Shown here: positions 1-10,373 of the stretch, piece after piece
Numbering within the stretch: position 1 is the first letter of the stretch
Layout: every line of letters starts with the position of its first letter
Assembly: GCA_920105805.1 (NCBI GenBank)
Contig: CAKKTI010000270.1
Span: forward strand, 1 to 30,062
Source: Condylostoma magnum
Taxonomy: Eukaryota > Ciliophora > Heterotrichea > Heterotrichida > Condylostomatidae
Direction of reading: 5' to 3'
DNA length: 30,062 nucleotides
Translations under genes and position numbers: made by a program
The notes under the pieces: generated by a model
Databases searched by the model: none
Told to the model about the DNA's origin: nothing
What the model saw: only the letters and a program-made list of their open reading frames with translations

Positions 1-212
1 CTACCTTATGGGCTACCTTATGGGCTACCTTATGGGCTACCTTATGGGCTACCTTATGGGCTACCTTATGGGCTACCTTATGGGCTACCTTATGGGCTAC
101 CTTATTGGCTACCTTATGGGCTACCTTATGGGCTACCTTATGGGCTACCTTATGGGCTACCTTATGGGCTACCTTATGGGCTACCTTATGGGCTACCTTA
201 TGGGCTACCTTA
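1..212. repeat. 12-bp tandem array at left end (probable telomere)
   Basis: Seventeen full copies plus 8 nt of the unit CTACCTTATGGG in perfect phase from base 1. Only copy 9 (97-108) differs, with one G to T change. The unit is about half G+C, much richer than the flanks, and the array stops abruptly at an AT-rich stretch (213-256, TAATTATAAT-type). Position at the window edge, next to tRNA-Trp and rRNA, suits a terminal array of a linear mitochondrial DNA. An internal repeat cannot be excluded because the window starts inside it. Confidence 0.9.
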
Positions 213-256
213 ATTATAATTTAATTATAATTTATCTAATTTTCCTATTTGTTAAA

Positions 257-327
257 CAGGGATAAAGAGAATCGAACTCATAACTTTGGTTTTGAAGACC
301 AAGATTTTACCATTAAACTATACCCCT
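257..327 (-). tRNA. trnW: tRNA-Trp (UCA)
   Basis: Acceptor AGGGGTA pairs with TATCCCT near the 3' end. The anticodon arm reads TTGGT-CTTCAAA-ACCAA, giving anticodon UCA. The T-loop has a standard TTCGATT. UCA decodes both UGA and UGG, matching the abundant in-frame UGA codons at conserved Trp sites throughout the window. It is the last gene before the left terminal repeat and follows the SSU rRNA 3' end by about 15 nt. Confidence 0.93.
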
Positions 328-342
328 AGGAATAAACTAAAC

Positions 343-1475
343 TGAAAATTATCCACCAACAGATTCCTCTACCAGTACCTTGTTACAACTTCACTCAAAT
401 TACCAAAAATACTTACTTATAATTTCATTTCTTATATTATAATTTAATATTCTCAATTCTCCGAGCGTGATGGGCAGTGTGTGTAGAATTATAAATATAT
501 ATTTACTGTAACATCCTAAAATACAATTACTAGCGATTCCTATTTTTTATTAAATTTACATTTAATAATCTAAATATATATTTCTCAAGTATTATATTGC
601 TATAAAAATTTGTTAAAATATTTAGTAATACGTATTCCGCCCTTTTTATAGTCCATACTGACTTGACTTTTTTCTATTAAGAATTGCGTTCGTAAAAACT
701 AAACTTAACATTTTACAAGACGAACTGACGACAGCCATGCAGAGCCGTGTAATAAAATTACTAAAAAAAGGTAAGATTAGGGGGGTATTGTCCAATTAAG
801 ACACATATTCCACCGCTTACATAATTCCCGCCAATTTCTTTAAGTTTCAATCTTGCGATTTTTATCCCTAGGTATAGAGAAATTCTCTATTTATTTACAG
901 TATGGACTACTAAGGTCTCTAATCTTATTTGCTCCCCATACTTTCGTATTTTAGAAAAAAAAATTTATAGTTTTTAACCGTGGTCTAATGGATAAAATTA
1001 AACAACTAAGTTTAACTTTAAAAAACCCTTAAATTTTTATTACTCTAATAAAGAGTTAACTTAAATACATTTTTTACCTAATTTAATGAGTAATACTTAT
1101 ACCCCATGTATTACCGCGACTGCTGGCACATGATTAGTCAGTACTTTTTTAAAATTTTTTATTATAATCTTTTAAAATTGTAAATTTACTGGATCTAGCA
1201 CCGCTAATTGTCCAATATTCTATACTGCTGTTAAATAAGATATTTTCAGATCTTAGAGGGCTAATTATACGTTAATATTAGCTAGATATAGTCTTGTTAA
1301 GCTTTTACTTTAACAACTAAAATTATCAAATCAACCCATCTTTTTAAATTATTATAGGGAAAAGGTAGGTTTTGATTTATTACTCCTCTCTACGTAATAT
1401 GTTATTACTTGCATGTATAATATAATTTACTAGTATTCACTCAAAACTAGAATCAAATTCCTATTTGTTTTAGAG
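343..1475 (-). rRNA. rns: Small subunit ribosomal RNA
   Basis: On the minus strand the universal SSU landmarks occur in order. Near 1460 is a 5' segment like AGAGTTTGAT...ACATGCAAG. The 530 loop (GCCAGCAGTCGCGGTAA) is at about 1116-1133, the AAGAAATTGGCGGG region near 830-850, and GCATGGCTGTCGTCAGTTCG at about 723-742. The 3' decoding region and a GAAGTTGTAACAAGGTA-like stretch lie near 375-395. The ends are estimated. At about 1.1 kb it is short, with most loss in the 5' domain. Tetrahymena SSU rRNA is split into alpha and beta pieces; here all parts are in normal order with no obvious spacer, but processing into two RNAs cannot be judged from sequence. Confidence 0.92.
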
Positions 1476-1499
1476 TTATCATTATGGTATTAAACTAAA

Positions 1500-3790
1500 A
1501 TATATTAGACTTTTTATTTAGGCATCATATAGTTTTTCTACTATCAAAAAACTAACAAATTTATCATCTATAAAAAATCTATTAGAAACTACAAAGTAAT
1601 ATTTCAGTAAACAACTTTAATATTATTAACTTAGCTTTTTAGCATGCGTATACAACTAATTAACCAGAGGTTAAAACTTCTCGGTCCTCTCGTACAAGAG
1701 TTATAACTTTGTTTGTTTCGGTTATAGCAGATAGGGACCAAACTGTCTCACGACGTTCTTAACCCAACTCACGTACCATTTTAATGGGCGAACAGCCCAA
1801 CCCTTGGAAGCCTTTTCACCTCCAGGATATGATGAGTCGACATCGAGGTGCCAAACAATTTCTTTAATAAGGACTCGTAGAAATTATTAGCCTGTTATCC
1901 CTAGCGTAACTTTTATCCATTGCGCGATACATGTATCATTTATATATACCGGGTCATTCTAAAATGTTTACAAAAAAAAAAATTGTAATTTTTTTTTTAT
2001 ATTAAAATAAATTAGTAAACTTATTTTTTAACTTATTTACCTTCGTTATTTTTTAGAAGGCAACCGCCCCAGTTAAACTACCAATCTTCCATGACTTTTT
2101 AATAATATTTATATAAAAAGCTAGACGTTCATATAAGTAAGTAGGTTCTACATACCTAAATTTAATTCTAAATAAAAGACTATAGTAAAGATGCATAGGG
2201 TCTTTCCGTCTAACTATAATTTATCGAATCTTCACGATACATCATTTTCATTAAGCTAATACTAGAGACAGTGGAACAGTCGTTACTCCATTCATGCAGG
2301 ACGGAACTTACCCGCCAAGGAATTTTGCTACCTTAGGACCGTCAGAGTTACGGCCGCCGTTTACTGAAAATTATTAATTTGCAATACAAATTAGTTTATC
2401 TTTGCAGCACTGGGCAGGAGTCAGACTTTATACATCATATTACTATTTAGCAAAGTCCTGTGTTTTTAATAAACAGTCGCTGTTCCCTCTTTAATGTCAT
2501 CGGTTGAGACCTCTTATCCCTAAGTTACGAGGCTAATTTGCCAAGTTCCTTTAGTATTATTAACTTATTATCTTAGTATATTCTACCTACCTACCTGAGT
2601 CAGTTTTAATACGATTTTAGCATCTATTTTATTTCTCGATTAAATGTCGTAATAGATTACCTATCAATACAATAATTTATTACGTATCTTAAGGGTCGTA
2701 TAACTTAATGTTGTTCATCAGAGCATTAAAACTCTAAGGTATTCGATAGTAAAGATTAGCTTTACATTATTACTCTTACCAATATTCTTATTTTTGATAT
2801 TTTCAGTAAATTTTTCAATTTACCTTTTCTAATATACAAAACATTCCACTACCTATTATATAAATTCGGTATTATATTTAATATCAAATTCTTAGAAAAT
2901 AATTATCTAAATAAATAAGCTGTGACGCTTTTATAATAAGGTGTCAGCTTCCATGACGACTTTTTTATTTTAATAACTAGATTCTTTCTTAATAAATATA
3001 ATTTCAATACCTTATTAAATATTCTGGGTTGTTTCCCTTTCGACACTAAATGTTAACACTAAATGTCTGACTACTAAGATGGGCTTAAAAAATAACCTAA
3101 AGGTTTTTTTAATAAGGGTCTTAGCGCTATACTAAAATATATTTCGTGGAAAACCAGCTATCACTTTTTTTGATAGGCATATAACCGCTAATCACAGGTC
3201 ATCCGAGAATTTTGCCACATCCACCGGTTCGGTCTAACACCTGCCTATGATTAGATCAAAAAGCTTCGGGTCTAATTTATTTAACTCACGCCTACAAGAT
3301 TTTAAGCTTGCTAAATAAATTAACTCATTGGTTCATGATGCAAAAGGTATATTAAATCTTAAATTTAATTGATATAATATAGGATTTCAGGATTTTTTCA
3401 TCAAAAATTACAATTCTCTTTTCAATTCTTCCTCGCGGTACAAGCAATTTTTTATAGTAGATGATTCTACTATCTTCAATCAAAAGATTTGATTTACTAT
3501 ACATAGATAAATTAAAAGACTCTTACTTTTAAGTATATACTTTCCATTATATTTAGTTAATTAATCTATTTACAAGAGTTCGTTCGCCACTACTACCTTT
3601 ATTTTTATTATACTCAATTAGTTACTAAAATGTTTTCCTTCACTAATAAATGTAATATTTTTTAAATATTAAATATGTTTATCATTCCTCCTAAGTTATA
3701 ACTTTATGAAATAGTATTTGTGAAAAACTTTTATAAAAATTTTTGTCCAAGTCTGCTTTATTATATGTATAGTTAAATAATAAGTCACTA
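1500..3790 (-). rRNA. rnl: Large subunit ribosomal RNA, co-linear
   Basis: Landmarks in normal 5' to 3' order on the minus strand: a domain I GTAGTGGCGAACGAAC segment (about 3583-3598), the GATAGCTGGTTTTCC region (about 3148), GTAAACGGCGGCCGTAACTC (about 2345-2364), the peptidyl-transferase region with GACTCATCATATCCTGGAGG (about 1823-1842), and the sarcin-ricin loop GTACGAGAGGACC (about 1683-1695). Both ends are estimates. In Tetrahymena the LSU 5' piece was moved downstream of the rest; here it is in the ancestral position. Only about 100 nt lie between the domain I landmark and the stop of the upstream ORF, where bacterial 23S has about 190, so the 5' end probably overlaps that ORF. Confidence 0.9.
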
Positions 3791-5016
3791 AAATAAGTTA
3801 CAAGTGATGCATGTTTTGATTGATAAAAGAAGTTTATATAATGACTAGGTCTAATTTTTAAGTATCATTCAAAAATTGCAAAATTTTGAAGTATATAAAT
3901 AGTTCACCCTAATAAAAAACAACAGTAGAGGTTAAAGAAACCCATATTTAAAAAGCTATAGCTTATTTTTTTTAAGGTATTAACTTTAATTAGGTAGGCG
4001 AATCATCAAATAAATAACATTAAATGATGTCAAACTTTTAACATGACAAAAAACGTCCACATGGCCAATCTTTTAGGAATAAACCCTAAACGTCGTGGTA
4101 AAAATTGGTTACTATCTAGTAGTAAGGCTGAATTTTCTAAAACTGTATTAGTTTGACCTGGTTTAAAGTTCCAAGCAAAGTAAGGGTATGTAAAAACAGT
4201 TGACTTTAAACCTGGTACTAAATTACTAATAAATAAATCTTTATTTAAAAAACCTTGTCAAATAAAGCTTTCGTATTCAATTAAATTTAATTTATTAACA
4301 AAAATACTAGAATGTTTTAAATATAAAATTTTAACCAAAGGTAAATACCAGGAAAATAAACTAGATTTCTGCCCCATATACATACTAAATCACCAGTTAT
4401 GATCTAGAGAGTATAAAATAGATTGAAGTTTAACAAATTTTCACTTTGACCCGTATTGTTTGGTAAGGAGGGCTCGAGTATATATCATAGATAAATCTCG
4501 CCATAGCAAATATATAGTTATAGTTAAAATACATAAGACTAAAACTAAATGAGAGTATCAAAAATTTCATTTTGTTGTAAAACGTAGCAAGTATAATAAT
4601 CAGACTATATAAGAAAAAATAATTAATTCGAGTACAAACCCTTTTTTTGAAACTCAGAAAAATCTAGGTATAAATTGTTTTGGTCCTCAGGACATTCACA
4701 TTGCAGCAATAAATAAACCCCCTATAGTGCTTACTTCAATAATTCAGAATGATACTAAACTTTTGTATCAGAGTTTTCTATCACCTCGTGTAAACTTACC
4801 AAATAAAGTTCGCCGTCACGCGGAAATACCTCAAATGAAAGTCCATAGAACAAATAAAACATATAAAATTAAAGGAACTTTAAAGGGGGTAAATCAACTT
4901 AAAGCATTCTTTAATAAAAAAAAATCAAAAAAACAAAACCATTCAAATAATCAACAAAGTAAAAAAATTGTAACTAATCAATATTTATTTTTAAAAACGT
5001 TTCAACTGATAAACAT
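3691..5016 (-). CDS. cox3: Probable cytochrome c oxidase subunit 3 (divergent)
   Basis: 441 codons, ATG to TAG, with many UGA codons read as Trp; visible only under that code. It starts 4 nt after the cox1 stop. The N-terminal third follows the COX3 plan: a hydrophobic helix (about 44-63), WRRT...G at 67-73, then a helix with WIIEVSTIGGLF (91-102; Glu94 in the place of the conserved COX3 helix III glutamate) ending MSWGP (108-112), followed by two further helices to about residue 175. The remaining ~260 residues, with more predicted membrane spans, have no counterpart I recognise, so the protein is much longer than the usual 260-270. Known: ciliate cox3 was long hidden among 'ymf' ORFs. The assignment is inferred from motif spacing and the cox1 neighbour. 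The last codons overlap the probable LSU rRNA 5' end. Confidence 0.62.
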
Positions 5017-5020
5017 GTAA

Positions 5021-6961
5021 CTAAATAAAGATTTGATTTTGGGTTCTAAAAAAAAATCTAATACTTTTTATTCCAAGAATATTATTTTTTAGTTTAGTTA
5101 ATTGTGCATAACTTTTATCCAAATTTAAAAACGTAATACGATAGGCAATAAATGGATACCCTCTATTTCTATTTAACATAGGTTTTTTTAAAAAAATTGT
5201 TAAACTTAAAGTAATAAAAAAACAAATTAAGCTTACTAAAACTATCATATGACCCAAAGATGCTAAACTATGTCATCCAGCATAGCTTCAAGGGTAATCT
5301 TGAATGCGTCTAGGCATACCAGCGTATCCTAATCAAAGCATAGGTACAAAGGTTAATAGATGTCCGACTAAGTGAAATAGAGTATGTAAATATGCAGGTA
5401 AACTTGGATAATATAAACCAGTGAACTCTCTAATATTAAAATAAATATATGCAAATAACATTCCCATAAGTGATCCTGAAAGCATTACATGAAAATGACC
5501 AACTACGTAATAGGTATCATGTAACATAATATCCGTACCAGCATGCGCACAAAAGCTACCTGTAACACCACCTATAATAAATAATGAAATAAAACTAATA
5601 GCGAATAAAAATTCAACTTGTAAGAAGGTAATACTGTTTACTGCTGCTACAACTCAACCACAAACCTTGACTGAGGCAGGAAGCGCGATCATAACTGTAA
5701 TAACAAAAAAAAGGATACGTGCTTTATTGTCAATACCAACTAAATACATATGATGTCCTCACACAACGAAACCCATACTAGCAATAGCATGCATTGCATA
5801 AACCATGTGCATTTTACTTATTAATGGTTTTCGAACATAGTAAGGTATAAGGGTACTAGCAATTCCAAAGGCAGGCATAACTAAAATATAGACTTCAGGA
5901 TGACCAAAAAATCAAAATAAATGTTGAAATAATAACATATCCCCCCCAGCACGAACAGTAAAAAATGATGTAAAAAAATGACGGTCTGCCATAAGCATAA
6001 ATAAACCCGCATTTAAAATAGGTGTTACTAAAATTAACATTCGTAGAGATAATAATATTGATATTAAGATAATAGGGTAAAATTCTTTTTGATATCTTGA
6101 CCCTCGACCTTTTAAGTATCGTCAAGTAATAACTAGATTTACTAAAGTTAGTAATGAGGTAAAACTAGCAACGACAAGCCCAGCAAAGGCCCAATCAACG
6201 GGGGTTCCAGTAAACCGACTATGGGAAAAAGGTGTGGTAAAAGTTCACCCTGCCATTGTTCCCATCATATTAGATGTTTTATTTACATAAGGTAAAAAAG
6301 TGTCAAGTGTATCAGATAACGTTGGGATCGTATTGCAGCCCATAATAAGTGTATTCGTAGTTGTTTCTTTACTCACTAGGAATAATCAATTTGTGGGTTC
6401 CATTAAAAATTTATATTCACTATAATTTGAGACATTTGGTACATAATTAAAACCTAAAATCAAGTTAGATTCTAAAATAGCTTGCATTCAATTTAAATGA
6501 CTTTCGTTTGGTGTAAAAATAGTAAATAATGAGCTAACACTAACACTTTCCCATAAAGTTTTTAACATAATAATTAGTCCTGCAGGGAGGGTTCATAAAC
6601 TAAAATTATTTAATTTTGGATAAGCAACATCCCGTGCACCAACTTGAATAGGTAGGAAATAGTTTCCAAAACCTCCAAAAACAACAGGTGTAACAAGAAA
6701 AAAGACCATAATGATAGCATGGACAGCCATAGAGGTATGGTATAGATTTGCGTTCCCGGCAAAAACAAGTGAACCAGGTTGAGCTAACTCTAAACGCACC
6801 AAAGTAGAGAGGGCAGTTCCAAAGAGTCCACTGAATATAGCAAATAACATATAGTTTAAGCCTAATTTTTTATGATTAGTTGTAAAGCATCAATCGCGTA
6901 AAAATGTTTTATATCAATAAAAGAAATGTAAATATGATTTTTTCAAATTTTGTGCAAACAT
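5021..6961 (-). CDS. cox1: Cytochrome c oxidase subunit 1
   Basis: 646 codons, ATG to TAG, with numerous UGA Trp codons. Catalytic core of complex IV in the inner membrane, carrying haem a, haem a3 and CuB. Visible motifs: TTNHKKLG near the N-terminus, the [14 protein letters not shown] helix, the WGHHMY CuB histidines, and [16 protein letters not shown] with the haem ligands. Between the [18 protein letters not shown] helix and GWTF-like segment there is an insertion of about 100 residues (about 123-225), a known feature of ciliate COX1. I chose the ATG at 6961, inside the nad5 3' end, because it leads in frame to RDWCFTTNHK and carries the shared start element CATATAACTAAATAAA (plus strand). 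Followed at 4 nt by the cox3 candidate. Confidence 0.97.
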
Positions 6962-8628
6962 ATAACTAAATAAAAACAGAAAACAGAAAATAGAAATAAA
7001 TTAATTAGAAAGTATTTTTTAAAAAAATTGATAGAATTTAGATTAAGGATACATAAGTATATAAGGACAAAACTAAAACTCGAATAAACTAAAATCCATA
7101 AGCTGTAAGCATACACTTGAGGTGATTGCATATAAAAAAAGGTTTTGGACAAGAAGATAAGATTTTGTGGTAAATAATAAAAGAAAGACACATCCTGAAT
7201 AATAATTAAAAAGGCTTTAAAAAAAAGTAGTATACTTAGTAAAATGAAAAAATTAAAAATAATAAATAAGGAGTTATTTTTTCGTTTAAAAAAAGTAACA
7301 TGCCCTAATTTTGGATTAAATGCTAATAAAAAAAATAGTCTAAAATTATAAATAAATGTACTAAAATACGAAAAAATAAGTATCACATCATTGAGTGGTA
7401 ATTTAAAAATAGAAAAACTTGAACTAAGTAGTATACTTTGTTTACAAAAATAACCGCTGGTAAATGGTAAACCACTTAAATTAATTAACCCTAAAAATAA
7501 TGACATATATAAAGTAGGATTATATAAAGTGATCTGGTTGATTCAACGTAAATCCTGACAATTATTAGCGTGTAAAATAATAGCACCTAAATTTAAAAAG
7601 AGAAAAATTTTAATATAGGCGTGAATAACTAATAAGTATAGAAATTCATTTAAAGAAGCAGTAACTAATAAAATAAGTAAGTACCCCATATTACTGATAG
7701 TGGAGTAAGCCATAATAACTTTTAATTCAAATTGAAAACAAGCTACAAATGCAGCAGTACTAGCAGTAATTAATCCAATTAAGTATGCTAATGACGTAAT
7801 GTATATATTTAATGTTAAAATAGATAAAACTTTTGAAATAAAAACAATCCCCGCGATAACTAGTGTCGACGAGTGCATTAAGGCTGATGCTCCTAGAGGG
7901 GCTTCCATAGCCTCCAATAATCAAACATGGAATCCAATTTGTGCCGATTTAACACTACCAGATAATAATACTAGAAGTGCTAAAAAGAATTGGGTCGAAG
8001 TAGGCAAATAGGCAAAAAAAATACTATTATTATTTAAGCTATAAAAGTCCACATCATTCGTTAATAAAATTAAATAACAAATTAATGTTAAGATAAAAAA
8101 ATCACCAATTTTTGTAATAAAAAAAATTTTATAGGTAGCTTTCAAACTACGGACTCTTTCACTTCAAAAACTTACAAGTATTAAGGACATTATACCAATA
8201 CCTTCCCATCCTAGATAAAAGACAAACAAGTTATTTCCACAGACAGTAATAATCATAAAAATAAGAAAATATCCAAGGTTAATTAAAAAAGAAAAATTTT
8301 CTTTGTCATCCCACATGTCAATAAAGACAAATCAAAATACAAAGAGTGAACCAGTAGACATGACAAAAACAATAAGTAAATTAGCTACATCGATACGAAA
8401 TGCAAAATAGACAAATAGGTTATTTCCTAAGTTAGCTCACTGAAATAACGTTAAAGTATAGGTATAATTAAAAAACCATAATAAATAAATCTCGTATAAT
8501 AAGGCAATTGCATTAAAAAATAATACTGCAAAAATTAGATAAAATACACCTTGAAAACTAAGATGTTTAGCAAAAAAATGGGTAAGCACGCAAGTTAATA
8601 TTAGCCAGATCAGGTAGTTGAACAACAT
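6862..8628 (-). CDS. nad5: NADH dehydrogenase subunit 5
   Basis: 588 codons from ATG 8628, a proton-pumping antiporter-like subunit of complex I. Clear family motifs: [16 protein letters not shown], then [32 protein letters not shown] (read around 7880-7990), ending in a divergent hydrophobic C-terminus. The start is preceded by the same CATATAACTAAATAAA element seen at cox1. If the UGA at 6943-6945 is read as Trp, the frame runs on to TAG at 6862 and overlaps cox1 by 100 nt, the longest protein-gene overlap here. If UGA stopped translation, the overlap would be only about 20 nt, but UGA is Trp everywhere else. The upstream neighbour ORF205 overlaps its start by 28 nt. Confidence 0.96.
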
Positions 8629-9218
8629 ATAACTAAATAAAAAATTTGAATTGAGTAGTAAAGATTTAATATTAAACTTTTAGTTAAATAAATATAAATT
8701 CGATTCAATTTAAATAAATATAATTTTAAAACAAATCTAATACGAAAATTCAATTTATATAAATCTAATAAAAAATATTTAAAATTAAGTTTTAATAAAA
8801 TTCGATTCAAAATACCTATGTGCCAGTATTTAAGTAAAAGTGAGTATGTATAAAAAATTGAAAATGTTTCATATTTAATATAATTTAGCTCAGTTTTAAC
8901 TAGTCACTTTGCAACCGCCTTACGAACTATAAAGTAGTTTTTAATAAATGATACACCTCAACGTGCAAGTCTAAGTAGGAAAGCAATAAGACGTCAGTGC
9001 CTAGCAATAAAAAATAATAATTTTTTATAATTAAAAGGTTGAGACTTCACAACCGTTTTTTCAACAGTAATAAAACCTTCGCACAATTTTGATAAGTGAC
9101 CCTTATTTTGTGTTTTAGGGCTTGGTATATGCTTTTGTAAAGCTACCGGTTGTGGCAGGAGAAAATACGAGAAAATTAATAATAACTCTCAATTTAATTC
9201 AAAGTTTTTAAAGAATAT
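8601..9218 (-). CDS. ORF205, basic protein of unknown function
   Basis: 205 codons, ending TAA at 8601. The start is taken as ATA 9218-9216, sharing one base with the cox2 stop (TAATA). The protein has a hydrophobic N-terminal stretch (about 8-20), a Lys-rich middle, then several Arg/Lys-rich amphipathic blocks (ARHWRLIAFLLRLARWG; LNRILLKLNFKYFLLDL). UGA encodes Trp at several sites. Nothing in it identifies a family to me. The basic composition would fit a fast-evolving ribosomal protein or a membrane-bound accessory subunit. Its C-terminus reads [11 protein letters not shown] because it passes through the start element of nad5. Transcribed with cox2 upstream and nad5 downstream. Confidence 0.6.
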
Positions 9219-10357
9219 TATTTATATTTATATATACTCATTTCATAGGAAATTAAATACTTTGCTTGGATTTTATTTTCAATAACTTGACTTTGTAAAG
9301 AAGTTTCTCATCAGAGAATAAAATGTTCGACAGGGAGTGCATAGATAACAACAGGCATATTATAGTGATTTCAACCACACAGCTCTGAACATTGACCATA
9401 GTAAATCCCATCTCGACCAATATTAATATATAAACAAAATAACCGACCAGGTACACAATCTAATTTTACACCTAATCCTGGCACGGCTCATGAATGCGTA
9501 ATATCTTCAGATGTACCCATAATCCGTAATGTAACCCGAGTTGGTAATACTAAGGCACCAGATGCTCTAAATAAACGTAATTTATCTTGAATATATGTAT
9601 AGGTTCTATCAATAAATAATTTTTTAACAGGCGCGTAAACCTCACAACCCTGGGCAGTAACTACATAGCTAGGTTGAAAAATTGCATTTTTAATTTCTTT
9701 ATCTTTTAAACGCTCTAATAAACCAACCTTTTTTAGTCAAGATCTGTATAAATAAATCTCAGGTCACAACAAATTAGATAGGTTAATATTAAAGTCATTT
9801 CATGGACTATAAGATAATTCAGTACTATGTTGTCATTTTCAGCTCAGTCAATTTTCATGGGGTGTTGAAGGGGTCGGAGTATCAGAAGTAATATCAGAAA
9901 TAACAGTAGTTGAAGTTGTTGAATCACTTTTTACAATTGGGAGATAACCTTTACCTGAGCGTGGGTATGTAAGATTATTTCCAATTTGAATAGAGTGGCC
10001 TCAAAATTTAAAGTAGAATGCATTACTATAACAGTATTTTCAACCCCATTGGTGGGCTGCAACTTGTACAGATAAGAATGTATAACCACCATTTCCTTCA
10101 AGTACCCGTAAATAGGCAAATGCATTTGAAATTAGATTTATACTTCAAAAAAAAGGGAAGATGACTGTTAAAATTTCAGATCATGCATTTCTACGTTTTT
10201 CCCCTGTTGAACGATATAAACGAACGTCTGCCTTATTATAGGTTAAGGCTTTTATTAAAAAAGTAAAGTAAAGTGTCATCGAAATTATAAAACCAAAAAC
10301 TAATCAGTAATGTCAAATTGACATTTGTACAAGTCATGGGTGCATTGAGCGTAACAT
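9218..10357 (-). CDS. cox2: Cytochrome c oxidase subunit 2
   Basis: 379 codons, ATG to TAA. Carries the CuA centre that accepts electrons from cytochrome c. Two N-terminal membrane helices (about 15-36 and 60-85), the aromatic HQWGWKY segment (102-108), then the C-terminal CuA site: His288 and C323-S-E325-L-C327...H331...M334. Between the aromatic segment and the RLF...LPTRVTLRI strand (about 260-280) there is an extra block of roughly 110 residues, rich in Ser/Thr/Pro at 144-168; ciliate COX2 is known for a large insertion here. The N-terminal extension seen in some COX2 proteins is absent. The ATG is 16 nt after the stop of ORF337, which fits the spacing of this array. Confidence 0.96.
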
Positions 10358-10373
10358 TGATGCTTGTCAATTT

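Noticed and set aside
1-212. CRISPR-like array
   Set aside because: Units are contiguous 12-mers with no spacers; it is a simple tandem repeat.
8-265. 85-residue plus-strand ORF reading (MGYL)n
   Set aside because: The 12-bp repeat is a multiple of three with no stop in this frame, so it is open by default. No gene signal.
4044-5020. Long plus-strand frame interrupted only by two TAA, including an ORF at 4727-5020 with a basic tail
   Set aside because: It is the antisense of the continuous minus-strand cox3 candidate, which has a better start, tight spacing to cox1 and membrane-protein composition.
7799-8011. Plus-strand ORF of 70 codons
   Set aside because: Antisense shadow of the strongly conserved nad5 core.
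5021-8628. Pseudogene or frameshift reading of cox1 and nad5, which are broken into pieces under the standard code
   Set aside because: All breaks are UGA at Trp positions; a UCA-anticodon tRNA-Trp is encoded, so the genes are intact.
9253-9456. Minus-strand ORF ending in KIKSKQSI
   Set aside because: Out-of-frame shadow of the cox2 CuA domain.
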